A stretch of DNA of 64,000 bases from Halobaculum sp. XH14. GTDB lineage: Archaea; Halobacteriota; Halobacteria; Halobacteriales; Haloferacaceae. Each line of letters starts with the position of its first letter. Positions within the stretch are counted from its first letter, which is position 1. Position numbers and translations under genes: made by a program. The stretch spans positions 2,542,001-2,606,000 of the forward strand of contig NZ_CP134949.1 in NCBI RefSeq assembly GCF_032116555.1. Reading direction: 5' to 3'. Shown here piece after piece: positions 40,106 through 49,100 of this stretch. The notes beneath the pieces were generated by a model. It ran no database searches and was not told the origin of the DNA. It saw nothing but the letters and a program-made list of their open reading frames with translations.

Positions 40106-42526
40106 ATGGATCGAGAGACGACGAGGCGGTCCCTCCTCGCCGCGATCGGTGGCGGCGCCGCGGCCGGGGGGTTTCTCGGACCGGTGCGCGGCTATCTCGA
40201 CGGGTTCGCGCCGCTTTCGGGGGACGCGTGGCGTGCCGCCCGCGACGACCCGCCCGAGCGGATCGAGAGTCCCTACGGCCCCGCGGCGCTCCGCTACGAC
40301 GGGGAGGCCGTCCCGCGCGTCGACGCCGACGACGAGCTGGCCGCCTACTTCGCCGTCGGCTACGCGCAGGGGGTGGACCGGCTGTTCCAGATGGACCTCC
40401 AGCGCCGGCAGATGCGCGGGGAGCTCTCGGAGGTCGTCGGCGAGGTGACGCTGGCCTCCGACCGCTTCCACGTCGAGATGGACTTCGCGGCCGCGGCCGC
40501 GGCGACCTGGGACGCCGTCGCCGGGAGCGACGCCGGCGCGGTGACCGAGGCGTTCTGCGAGGGCGTCAATCGCGCAAGGGAGGATCTCCCCCTCCCGCTG
40601 GAGTTCGGGCTGCTCTCGTACGAACCCGACCCCTGGACCCCCGAGGACGTGATGCTCGCCGAGAAACAGATCTCGTGGGGGCTGACCGGGAGCTTCCGCA
40701 CGCTCCGAAAGGAGTCTCTCGCCGCCCGACTGGGGGAGGAACGGGCCGATCAGCTCCTGCCCGACAGGCTGGATCACGACGCCGCGATCCTCGGCCACGG
40801 GGGCGCGACCGACGACTGGGAGCCCGGGTCCGGCGCCCGAATCTCCGAGCAGGTCGGCCGACGGCCCCGCGAAACCGACCCGGCCCTCGAAGCGCGCCTC
40901 GCCGCGTTCGAGCCAGCGCCCTGGATCGGTTCGAACTCGTGGGCCGTCTCCGGCGAGCACACCGACTCCGGCGCGCCCATCCTGGCGAACGACCCGCACC
41001 TGTCGCTCATGGCGCCGCCGATCTGGTACGAGCAGGTCGTGCGGGTCGGCGACCAGACCGTCCGCGGCGTCACGTTCCCGGGCGTCCCCTTCGTCGTCAT
41101 CGGCGAGAACGATGCGGGTGCCTGGGGGTTCACGAACGCCGGCGCGGACGTCATCGACTGCTACGAGTACGAGACGCGGGGCGGCGGGGCCGAGTACCGG
41201 TACGGCGACGAGTGGCGCGAGTTCGACACCCGCGAGCACGTCGTCGGCGTCGCCGGCGGCGAGGACCGAACCGTCACGGTCCGGAAGTCGGTCCACGGCT
41301 CCGTCGTCGGTGCCGAGTCGGACGGCGACGAGTTCCGCTCGGCCGTGGGGATCGCCTGGACCGGGCTCTCGGCGACCCGAACGACCCACGCGATCCGCGA
41401 CATGACCTACAGCGAGGGGATCGACGATTTCGAGGCGGCGGTCGAACGGTTCGACGAGCCGACCCAGAACTGCGTCTACGCGGACCGGGACGGGAACGTC
41501 CTCTACCGGACCATCGGGAAGGTGCCCATCAGGCGAACGGACGGCGACCCCGTGGCCGGGAACCGCGTGTTCGACGGCTCCGCGCGCAAGGGCGAGTGGC
41601 CGGGCTACACGCCGTTCGGCGAGTCGTCCTGGGACGGGTTCATCCCGTTCGAGGAGATGCCACACGACCGGACCCCCGACTACGTCGGGACGGCGAACCA
41701 GCGGATCGTCGACGACGCCGACTACCCCCACTACCTCGCCGAAGCGTACGGCGCGCCGTTCCGCGGTATCCGGCTGTGGGAGCGACTGGACGACCTGGTC
41801 GGCGACGGCGACGTGACGCCCGCGGACATGCGGGAGCTCCAGCGGGACGTGGCCGACACGCGGGCCGACGTCCTGTTGCCACACGTCGAGGCCGCGGCCG
41901 ACTCGCTCTCGGGCGATCCAGCGGACGCGGCCGCGGTGCTGCTCGACTGGGACCGGCGGATGGACCGTGACTCGCGGGCCGCGCTCGTCTTCGAGTTCTT
42001 CTGCCGGGAGTACCGACGGGAGGTCGTCGGAGAGGTGCTCGCGGACGCGATGGGGGCCACGCGCGACCCGACCGAGTACTACCCGAACTACTGGGCGCTC
42101 GCGGCGCTGCCGGAGGCCGATCCCTGGTTCCCGGACGGGCGTGCCGCGACCGTCGAAGCCGCGCTGACCGCCGCCCTCGAGACGCTGGAGTCCGAGGGGT
42201 GGGAGACCTGGGGGGAGTACAATCGCACGGCGATCGACCACCAGTTCGACCGCCCGTGGTTGAACTACCCCCGATATCCGATCGACGGCTCGGAGGCGAC
42301 GCTGTTCAACTTCCGCCGCGAGTCGGGCATCGGCAGCAGCTGGCGACAGGTGTGTCCGATGGACGGCGAGTCGCGCTGCATCCTCCCCGGCGGCAACGCG
42401 GGGTCGGCCTACGACGAGGAGTATCACGGCCAGTTGCGCCGCTGGGCGGACGGCGAGTTCAAGCCGATGGACCGGTCGATCCGCGGCGACGTCGCGGTGC
42501 GGTTCACGGGGGAGACCGATGAGTGA
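40106..42526 (+). CDS. Tat-exported penicillin-acylase-family hydrolase
   Basis: An 806-residue Ntn-hydrolase. The N-terminus DRETTRRSLLAAIGGGAAAG is a Tat signal, so it is probably folded in the cytoplasm and exported. The autocatalytic nucleophile is Ser276 in APWIGSNSWAVSGEHT, with the oxyanion/structural Asn295 in ILANDPHLS; the alpha chain region (YFAVGYAQGVDRLFQMDLQR) and later the beta chain (DYVGTANQRIVDDADYPHYL) are standard. Family members cleave amides of hydrophobic acids, including acyl-homoserine lactones and beta-lactam side chains; substrate here is unknown. It overlaps a small membrane gene by eight bases. Confidence 0.9.
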   Translation: MDRETTRRSLLAAIGGGAAAGGFLGPVRGYLDGFAPLSGDAWRAARDDPPERIESPYGPAALRYDGEAVPRVDADDELAAYFAVGYAQGVDRLFQMDLQRRQMRGELSEVVGEVTLASDRFHVEMDFAAAAAATWDAVAGSDAGAVTEAFCEGVNRAREDLPLPLEFGLLSYEPDPWTPEDVMLAEKQISWGLTGSFRTLRKESLAARLGEERADQLLPDRLDHDAAILGHGGATDDWEPGSGARISEQVGRRPRETDPALEARLAAFEPAPWIGSNSWAVSGEHTDSGAPILANDPHLSLMAPPIWYEQVVRVGDQTVRGVTFPGVPFVVIGENDAGAWGFTNAGADVIDCYEYETRGGGAEYRYGDEWREFDTREHVVGVAGGEDRTVTVRKSVHGSVVGAESDGDEFRSAVGIAWTGLSATRTTHAIRDMTYSEGIDDFEAAVERFDEPTQNCVYADRDGNVLYRTIGKVPIRRTDGDPVAGNRVFDGSARKGEWPGYTPFGESSWDGFIPFEEMPHDRTPDYVGTANQRIVDDADYPHYLAEAYGAPFRGIRLWERLDDLVGDGDVTPADMRELQRDVADTRADVLLPHVEAAADSLSGDPADAAAVLLDWDRRMDRDSRAALVFEFFCREYRREVVGEVLADAMGATRDPTEYYPNYWALAALPEADPWFPDGRAATVEAALTAALETLESEGWETWGEYNRTAIDHQFDRPWLNYPRYPIDGSEATLFNFRRESGIGSSWRQVCPMDGESRCILPGGNAGSAYDEEYHGQLRRWADGEFKPMDRSIRGDVAVRFTGETDE

Positions 42527-42896
42527 GGACTCGACCGTCGAGGCTCGCGGCGACACGGCCGGCCGAGCCGGGCCCTCGCCGTCGCGCTGGGCGGCGACGC
42601 TGCTGCTCGCGCTCGTCGGCCTCGGACTCGCGTGGTCCCACTGGCTCGGGCTGGTCGCGGGCGCCGCGCTCGTGTCGCTCCCGCAGCGGACGCTCGCACG
42701 CGGCGTGGCCGCCGGGCTGGCGTTCGGCGCGCTGGCCGCGCTCGCCAACGCGTTCGTCGTCGCCAGCGCGGGGCCCGCTGCGCTGGAGACGTATCTGTCG
42801 ATGGGACAGGCGTTCGCGGTGAGCGTCGCCATCCCGCTGGTCGCGGGGCTCGCCGGCGGACTGTTCGGCGGGCTCTCGGCGGGAGTCAGGGGCTAA
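42519..42896 (+). CDS. small membrane protein (125 aa) coupled to the acylase
   Basis: A 125-residue protein with a polar start (MSEDSTVEARGDTAGRAGPS) and three to four hydrophobic helices (ATLLLALVGLGLAWSHWLGL, AAGLAFGALAALANAFVVAS, FAVSVAIPLVAGLAGGLFGG). The ATG lies inside the last codons of the acylase gene (8-base overlap), so the two are translationally linked. It may help anchor or localise the exported acylase, but this is inference. No family recognised. Confidence 0.75.
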   Translation: MSEDSTVEARGDTAGRAGPSPSRWAATLLLALVGLGLAWSHWLGLVAGAALVSLPQRTLARGVAAGLAFGALAALANAFVVASAGPAALETYLSMGQAFAVSVAIPLVAGLAGGLFGGLSAGVRG

Positions 42897-43115
42897 CTGG
42901 CGGTCGTTGATCGGGTCCGCCGAGGGGGCGACCGCACGACCGCTGGCCCCTCGACGGCGGTGTTCAGGTCACGGCGGGGATGCTCCCGTCATCCGATTTG
43001 AACTCCGGGGCTGGACCAGGACGGGCCGGTTAAGTGGCTCGGACCCCTGAACCGGTACAATGAGAGATCGGGTGTCGAGCACCCCGGGCCGGGTGCTCCG
43101 ACGGGGTGGTCGGTA

Positions 43116-46094
43116 GTGGCGAAAGAGTTCATCGAGGTCACCGGCGCGGAGGAGCACAACCTCAAGGACCTCGACGTGACGATTCCGCGAGAGGAGTTCA
43201 CCGTCGTCACGGGGCTGTCCGGGTCGGGCAAGTCCTCGCTCGCGTTCGAGACGGTGTACGCCGAGGGCCAGCGGCGCTACATCGAGTCGCTGTCGGCGTA
43301 CGCCCGGAACTTCCTCGGGCAGATGGACAAGCCGCAGGTCGAGAGCGTCGAGGGGCTCTCGCCGGCCATCTCCATCGACCAGAAGAACGCCGCGAACAAC
43401 CCCCGCTCGACGGTCGGGACCGTCACCGAACTGCACGACTACCTCCGACTGCTGTACGCGCGCGTCGGCCAGCCGCACTGCCCCGAGTGCGGCCGCGAGG
43501 TCGGCGAGCAGTCCGCCCAGCAGATGGTCCGCCGGGTGTTCGAACTCCCCGAGGGGACGCGGGCGAAGATCGCCGCGCCCGTCGTGCGCGACCAGAAGGG
43601 CGCGTTCGATGACCTGTTCGAGGAGCTGCGCGGGGAGGGGTACGCCCGCGTCGAGGTCGACGGCGAGGAGTTCGACCTCGCTACCGAGACGCCGGATCTG
43701 GACGAGAACTACGACCACACGGTCGACGTGGTCGTCGACCGCGTGAAGGTGCGCGAGGCGGATCGGTCGCGCATCACCGACTCCGTTGAGACCGCGCTCG
43801 AGGAGGCCGACGGCGTGCTCAACGTGATCCTCCCCGACCCGCCCGAGGACGTCGACCTCGGCACCGAGGCGCGCTCGACGGGCGACCTCGCCGGCGAGGA
43901 GGCGGAGCGGCTGGTCGTCGAGTTCTCCGAGGAACTCGCCTGCACGCACTGTGGAATCGACTTCTCGGAGATCGAGACGCGGTCGTTCTCGTTCAACTCT
44001 CCGCACGGGGCCTGCCCGGAGTGTGAGGGGATCGGCTCCACCAAGGAGGTCGACGAGGACCTCGTCGTCCGCGACGAGTCGAAGCCGATCCGCGACGTGT
44101 TCGAGCCGTGGAGCTACAACCGGAACTACTACCGGACCCGGCTGGACAACGTCGCCGAGCACTTCGGCGTGAGCGTCGACGCCGCGTTCGCGGACCTGGA
44201 CGACGCGGTGCAGCGCCAGTTCCTCTACGGCACCGACGAGGAGGTGAACTTCACCCAGCAGACGAAGAACGGCGTCCGCCGCAAGACCCAGCGCTTCGAG
44301 GGCATCATCCCGAACCTGGAGCGTCGCCACGTCGAAACGGACTCCGACCGCACGCGCGAGCACATCGAGGAGTTCATGGCCGTCACCGAGTGCCCGGCGT
44401 GTGAGGGAACCCGCCTGAAGCCCCAGTCACGCTCGGTGTACGTCGCGGAGACCGGCATCGCCGAGGTGAACCGGATGTCGATCGGCGACGCGCTCTCGCA
44501 CTTCGAGGGGATGGAGGCGACGCTCACCGAGCGCGAGCGCACCATCGCCGAGGAGATCCTGAAGGAGATCCGCGCGCGCCTGGGCTTCATGGAGGAGGTC
44601 GGGCTGGAGTACCTCACGCTCGACCGCGAGGCCTCGACGCTTTCGGGCGGCGAGAGCCAGCGCATCAGGCTCGCCACGCAGGTCGGATCGGGGCTCGTCG
44701 GCGTGCTGTACGTGCTCGACGAGCCGTCCATCGGCCTCCACCAGCGCGACAACGACCGCCTGCTCAACACCCTCGAGGGGCTCCGCGACCTGGGGAACAC
44801 GCTCATCGTCGTCGAACACGACGAGGCGACGATGCGCCGGGCCGACGAGATCATCGACATGGGTCCCGGCCCGGGCAAGCACGGCGGCGAGGTCGTCGCG
44901 CAGGGCGACTTCGACGACATCGTGGCGTCCGAGGAGTCGGTCACGGGCGACTACCTCGCCGGCCGGAAGGACGTCGAGGTGCCCGCCGAGCGTCGCGAGA
45001 GCGACGCCGCGCTGACGATCCGGGGCGCGCGCCAGCACAACCTCAAGGACGTCGACGTGGACGTTCCCATCGGCCAGTTCACCGCCATCACGGGCGTCTC
45101 CGGGTCGGGCAAGTCCACCCTGATGCACGACGTGCTGTACAAGGGGCTCGCCCGGACGATGAACGACAACACCGAAGTCGACCCCGGCGAGCACGACGCC
45201 ATCGAGGGCACCGAGCACGTCGAGGGCGTCCGGCTCATCGACCAGTCGCCAATCGGCCGCACGCCGCGCTCGAACCCCGCGACGTACACCGACGTGTTCG
45301 ACTACGTCCGTGAGCTGTTCGCCGACACGAAGCTGTCGAACCAGCGCGGCTACGAGAAGGGCCGCTTCTCGTTCAACGTGAAGGGCGGCCGCTGTGAGGA
45401 GTGTGGCGGCCAGGGCACCGTGAAGATCGAGATGAACTTCCTCTCGGACGTGTACGTCCCCTGCGAGGAGTGTGGCGGCGCGCGCTACAACGACGAGACG
45501 CTCGACGTGACGTACAAGGACGCGACCATCTCGGACGTGCTCGACATGACCGTCGAGGAGGCGTACGACTTCTTCGAGTCCCACACCGGCCTCCGCCGCC
45601 GGCTCGGCCTCCTGAAGGACGTCGGCCTCGACTACATGCGGCTCGGCCAGCCATCGACGACGCTTTCGGGCGGGGAGGCCCAGCGCATCAAGCTCGCCGA
45701 GGAACTCGGCAAGAAGGACTCGGGCGACACGCTGTACCTGCTCGACGAGCCGACGACCGGCCTCCACAAGGAGGACGAGCGGAAGCTCATCGACGTGCTC
45801 CACCGCCTCGCGGACAAGGGCAACACGGTCGTCGTCATCGAGCACGAACTCGACCTCGTGAAGAACGCCGACAACGTCCTCGACCTGGGCCCCGAGGGCG
45901 GCGAGGGCGGCGGCGAGGTCGTCGCCACCGGTACCCCGGAGGAAGTCGCACGGACGGAGGGCTCCTACACCGGGGAGTACCTTCGCGACTACCTCCCGGA
46001 CGTCGACATGGAGGGGCCGCGCGCCGACCGTCGGCTCCCCGCCCAGGAGGACGAGACGGAGGACGCCGAGGCCACGGCCGCGACCGACGACTGA
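43116..46094 (+). CDS. uvrA: excinuclease ABC subunit A
   Basis: A full-length 992-residue UvrA, the damage-recognition ATPase of nucleotide excision repair. It has a GTG start (43116), Walker A motifs GLSGSGKSS (residues 33-41) and GVSGSGKST (660-668), and ABC signatures TLSGGESQRIRLA and TLSGGEAQRIKLA. The zinc modules are seen at CTHCGIDF to CPECEG and at RCEECGGQGT to CEECGGARY. The C-terminal tail is acidic. Bacterial-type UvrABC in haloarchaea is horizontally derived; uvrB and uvrC are not in this window. Confidence 0.96.
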   Translation: MAKEFIEVTGAEEHNLKDLDVTIPREEFTVVTGLSGSGKSSLAFETVYAEGQRRYIESLSAYARNFLGQMDKPQVESVEGLSPAISIDQKNAANNPRSTVGTVTELHDYLRLLYARVGQPHCPECGREVGEQSAQQMVRRVFELPEGTRAKIAAPVVRDQKGAFDDLFEELRGEGYARVEVDGEEFDLATETPDLDENYDHTVDVVVDRVKVREADRSRITDSVETALEEADGVLNVILPDPPEDVDLGTEARSTGDLAGEEAERLVVEFSEELACTHCGIDFSEIETRSFSFNSPHGACPECEGIGSTKEVDEDLVVRDESKPIRDVFEPWSYNRNYYRTRLDNVAEHFGVSVDAAFADLDDAVQRQFLYGTDEEVNFTQQTKNGVRRKTQRFEGIIPNLERRHVETDSDRTREHIEEFMAVTECPACEGTRLKPQSRSVYVAETGIAEVNRMSIGDALSHFEGMEATLTERERTIAEEILKEIRARLGFMEEVGLEYLTLDREASTLSGGESQRIRLATQVGSGLVGVLYVLDEPSIGLHQRDNDRLLNTLEGLRDLGNTLIVVEHDEATMRRADEIIDMGPGPGKHGGEVVAQGDFDDIVASEESVTGDYLAGRKDVEVPAERRESDAALTIRGARQHNLKDVDVDVPIGQFTAITGVSGSGKSTLMHDVLYKGLARTMNDNTEVDPGEHDAIEGTEHVEGVRLIDQSPIGRTPRSNPATYTDVFDYVRELFADTKLSNQRGYEKGRFSFNVKGGRCEECGGQGTVKIEMNFLSDVYVPCEECGGARYNDETLDVTYKDATISDVLDMTVEEAYDFFESHTGLRRRLGLLKDVGLDYMRLGQPSTTLSGGEAQRIKLAEELGKKDSGDTLYLLDEPTTGLHKEDERKLIDVLHRLADKGNTVVVIEHELDLVKNADNVLDLGPEGGEGGGEVVATGTPEEVARTEGSYTGEYLRDYLPDVDMEGPRADRRLPAQEDETEDAEATAATDD

Positions 46095-46130
46095 CAAGGG
46101 TTTTCCGCTCGCGTTTCCATCCCCATCCGG

Positions 46131-46517
46131 ATGCCCTCCCGACGCCCCGGCGACCTGGCGTTCGCGTTCGTCGGCTGGTACCTGCTCGCGTTCGCTCCGG
46201 TCGTCGAGGTCGGCGAACTGCTCACGTCCGACCTCGTCGTCGGCGACACGACGTTCCTCGTCGTGGCGGTCGTCGCGCTCCCGCTCGCCGTCGGCCACTG
46301 GCTCGACCGCCGGTCGGTCGGCCCGCTCGGCGCGATGTTCTTCTGGACGCTCGCGTTCGGCGTCGTCGTCGGCCTCCCGCTCGCGTACCTTCTGGACGAG
46401 TTCGGCGTCGCCGGCGGCCTCGGCGAAGCGGGTGCGAGACTGCTGTTCCTCGCGGTCGTGTACGGCGCCGCCTACGCCGTCGGCGTCCGTCGCCGTGCCG
46501 ACGCGAGACTTTTGTGA
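46131..46517 (+). CDS. four-helix membrane protein (128 aa)
   Basis: A 128-residue hydrophobic protein with about four membrane segments: FAFVGWYLLAFAPVVEV, TTFLVVAVVALPLAVGHWLD, AMFFWTLAFGVVVGLPLAYL and ARLLFLAVVYGAAYAVGV, ending in a basic RRRADARLL. The ATG follows uvrA by 36 bases. No family recognised. It may share an operon with the propeller gene downstream, 21 bases away. Confidence 0.7.
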   Translation: MPSRRPGDLAFAFVGWYLLAFAPVVEVGELLTSDLVVGDTTFLVVAVVALPLAVGHWLDRRSVGPLGAMFFWTLAFGVVVGLPLAYLLDEFGVAGGLGEAGARLLFLAVVYGAAYAVGVRRRADARLL

Positions 46518-46538
46518 TTCTGCGTCGCATACTCGCGT

Positions 46539-47558
46539 ATGAGCACGGCTTACGCCGCCATGCGCGACCGGTTCCTCGCGGTCGACCTCGACACCGGATC
46601 GGTCCCGACGACGTCGCTCGACGGACGGTCGCTGGAATGTGTCGCCGTCCACCCGGCGTCCCCCGAGCGCGTCTTCGTCGGCACGTTCGAGTCCGGCCTC
46701 CACCGCTCGACCGACGGCGGCGAGTCGTTCGAGCGCGTCGACGACGTCCCTCACGACGCCGTGATGTCAGCGGCCGTCTCGCCACACGACACCGACGTGG
46801 TCTGGGCGGGCACCGAGCCGTCCCGGGTGTACCGATCGACCGACGGCGGCGGCTCGTGGGAGCACCTGGACGGCCTCGTCGACCTCCCATCGAGCGGGAG
46901 CTGGTCGTTCCCGCCGCGGCCCCAGACCCACCACGTCCGGTGGCTCGAACCGGACCCCGCCGACCCGGACCACTGGTACGTCGCCATCGAGGCCGGCGCG
47001 CTCGTCCAGACCCACGACAGGGGCGCGACGTGGGAGGACAGAGTCCCCGATTCCCGGGTCGACAACCACACGCTGGCGACGCATCCGGACGCGCCCGGCC
47101 GGGCCTGGGTCGCGGCGGGCGACGGCTACGCCGAGACCGACGACGCCGGGGAGACGTGGCGGCACCCCCAGACCGGGCTCGACCGGACGTACTGCTGGAG
47201 CGTCGCCGTCGACGCCGGCGGCGACCGCGACCACGAACTCGTGCTCGTCTCCGCTGCGCGCGGCGCGTACGAGGCACACACGGCCTCACGGGCGGAGACG
47301 TACGTTTACCGCCGCGAGGGGGACGCCGACTGGGAGCGACTCGACGGCCGTGGCCTCCCGCTCGGCGAGGGCGTCACCCGACCGGTGCTCGCGCGTGGCC
47401 CCGCCGGCGGGTCCGACGAACGAGGCGAGTTCTACGCGCTCTCGAACCGCGGACTGTTCCGCACGGTCGACGCCGGCGACTCCTGGACCGCGGTGAAGAC
47501 CGACTGGTCGGACCGCTTTGCCGACCAGACGGCCCGCGGACTCGCGGTCGTCCCGTAA
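46539..47558 (+). CDS. BNR/YCF48-like beta-propeller protein
   Basis: A 339-residue protein with repeats of the sialidase-like S-T-D-G-G-x-S/T-W Asp-box: HRSTDGGESFERVDD, YRSTDGGGSWEHLDG, QTHDRGATWEDRV, ETDDAGETWRHPQTG and RTVDAGDSWTAVKTD. These turns define a photosystem-assembly/glycosidase-like propeller. There is no signal peptide or catalytic dyad, so a protein-binding scaffold or a sensor is more likely than an enzyme. Start codon is the ATG at 46539. Confidence 0.82.
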   Translation: MSTAYAAMRDRFLAVDLDTGSVPTTSLDGRSLECVAVHPASPERVFVGTFESGLHRSTDGGESFERVDDVPHDAVMSAAVSPHDTDVVWAGTEPSRVYRSTDGGGSWEHLDGLVDLPSSGSWSFPPRPQTHHVRWLEPDPADPDHWYVAIEAGALVQTHDRGATWEDRVPDSRVDNHTLATHPDAPGRAWVAAGDGYAETDDAGETWRHPQTGLDRTYCWSVAVDAGGDRDHELVLVSAARGAYEAHTASRAETYVYRREGDADWERLDGRGLPLGEGVTRPVLARGPAGGSDERGEFYALSNRGLFRTVDAGDSWTAVKTDWSDRFADQTARGLAVVP

Positions 47559-47640
47559 TTCGCGGGCACCCCGTCTCGCCGTCGTCCCGTAGGTTCAAGT
47601 CCGAAACCGGAACCAGCACCCCCGATGACGTAGCGAGTCG

Positions 47641-47681
47641 CCGGGCGGAGCGCCGCGGGTGTGCGACGCACCTCCGCCCGG
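47641..47681. terminator. 10-bp perfect hairpin between propeller and reductase genes
   Basis: CCGGGCGGAG (47641-47650) and CTCCGCCCGG (47672-47681) form an exact stem around a 21-base loop. Probably a 3' stabilising structure or terminator for the upstream gene; no T tract follows. Confidence 0.35.
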
Positions 47682-47780
47682 ATCCGTCGTATCACCGTCC
47701 CGACCATCCCGTCAGGACGTGCACGTCGCCTGTCAACTTCAAACCACGAGACATATCTTCCCCCGTGCGTACTCGGACCC

Positions 47781-48860
47781 ATGTACGATTTCGTCGTGGT
47801 CGGCGTCGGCCCGGCGGGGGCGCGCTTCGCCCGACGCGCCGCCGAGTCGCGGTACGACGTGCTCGCGCTGGAGAAGGGCGAGGTGGGGACGCCGCTCGCC
47901 TGTTCTGGCCACGTCTCCACGGACCTCTGGGACTACGTCCCCGATTCGGCGCGCGAGGACCTGTTCCAGAACCGCGTGTACGGCGCGGAGTTCCACGTCG
48001 GCGGCCCCGACGAGGACGGCTACCGCTTCTACAAGAACGAGGCGGTCTCGAACGTCATCGACCGCGTCCGGCTGGACGAGACGCTCGCCGAAGCCGCCCG
48101 CGAGGCCGGCGCGGACGTGCGCGAAGGCCACACCGTCACGAGTGTCGAGGAGCGCGCGGGCCACGTCGCCGTCACCGCCAGCGTCGGCGGCGCGGAACGC
48201 ACCTTCGAGGGGCGGATGGTCGTCGGCGCCGACGGCCCCGTCTCGCGCGTTCGCCGGGGGCTTGGGCTCCCGGAACCCGACGAGACGCTCCACGGCGTGC
48301 TCGCGTTCGACGAGACGCCGGACGACGGCGACTACGTCTCCGTCCACCTCACCGCGCCGCGCTTTTTCGCCTGGCGCATCCCCCGCGGCGACGCGGGCGT
48401 CGAGTACGGCCTCGCCGCGCCGCCGGGCCACGAGGTGAACGACCTGTTCGAGGAACTCACCGACGCCTACGACGTGGAGACGGACCACTTCTGCTCGGGC
48501 GCGATTCCCATCGGTCCGCCCGAGCGGACGACGGCAAAGCGTGGCTTCCTGCTGGGCGACGCCGCGGCCCAGACGAAGCCGTTCACCGGCGGCGGCATCC
48601 TCTACGGGATGCGCGCGGCCGACGTGGCGGCCGACGTCGTCGACCCGGAGGACCCGACGACGCTCCCGCGCTACGAGGCGGCCTGGCGCGAGGAACTGGA
48701 ACGCGAGATACGGTTCGGCCACTGGATCCGGCGGGCGTACTCGCTCCCGGAGCCGGTTCAGCGGGCCGGGCTGTGGGCGCTCTCGGGCGAGATCGGCGTC
48801 CACATGGACGAGCCGAGTTCGTTCTTCTCGCGTAAGCATCTGCGGAAGCTGTTCTCCTGA
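47781..48860 (+). CDS. geranylgeranyl reductase family flavoprotein
   Basis: A 359-residue FAD protein. The dinucleotide motif is MYDFVVVGVGPAGARFARRA at the start; the family-specific LACSGHVST, GRMVVGADGPVSRVRR and GFLLGDAAAQTKPFTGGGIL motifs follow. Members reduce the double bonds of the isoprenoid chains of archaeal lipids or of menaquinone. The haloarchaeal copy number is more than one, so the particular substrate is uncertain. A catatctt at about 47749-47756 is a probable TATA box; the ATG at 47781 is preferred over longer upstream frames. Confidence 0.88.
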   Translation: MYDFVVVGVGPAGARFARRAAESRYDVLALEKGEVGTPLACSGHVSTDLWDYVPDSAREDLFQNRVYGAEFHVGGPDEDGYRFYKNEAVSNVIDRVRLDETLAEAAREAGADVREGHTVTSVEERAGHVAVTASVGGAERTFEGRMVVGADGPVSRVRRGLGLPEPDETLHGVLAFDETPDDGDYVSVHLTAPRFFAWRIPRGDAGVEYGLAAPPGHEVNDLFEELTDAYDVETDHFCSGAIPIGPPERTTAKRGFLLGDAAAQTKPFTGGGILYGMRAADVAADVVDPEDPTTLPRYEAAWREELEREIRFGHWIRRAYSLPEPVQRAGLWALSGEIGVHMDEPSSFFSRKHLRKLFS

Positions 48861-48916
48861 ATTAGCTCGTGGCCCGGTACGGTCACACCCTGATGGGTTT
48901 GGGATGACGGCCATCA

Positions 48917-49046
48917 ACCAGCGGTTGGAAGCCCCCGCTCGCTGACCGGCCGCGCCTCGCTGCGCGCTTCGCGCTCACTTCGTTCGCGCTCCAGTGCTTG
49001 CGTCGTCGGGGCTCGGTCAGCGAGCGGCCCCTTCCAGTCCCACCCG
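48917..49046. repeat. intergenic palindromic element with conserved ends
   Basis: About 130 bases between convergent genes. The ends are GGTTGGAAGCCCCC (left, plus strand) and CCCCTTCCAGTCCCACC (right), i.e. near-inverted copies TTGGAAG and CTGGAAG. A 13-base perfect inverted repeat CGCTCGCTGACCG (48936-48948) and CGGTCAGCGAGCG (49014-49026) lies inside, and the middle is full of cgcttcgcgctc-like words. Matches to these ends occur at 24743-24786, 20126-20140, 52651-52665 and 60582-60598. No ORF is inside. Confidence 0.6.
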
Positions 49047-49100
49047 GACCGTAAGCGAAGGCGACGCGTCCCGTCGGAAAAGTGGCCCCGTCGCCGTCGG

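Noticed and set aside
42519-42896. The coupled membrane protein as a second acylase domain
   Set aside because: It is purely hydrophobic helices with no Ntn-hydrolase motif.
47611-47625. Possible tRNA T-arm (ggttcaagtcc)
   Set aside because: The bases flanking the loop do not form the five-pair T stem and no acceptor or anticodon arm is present.
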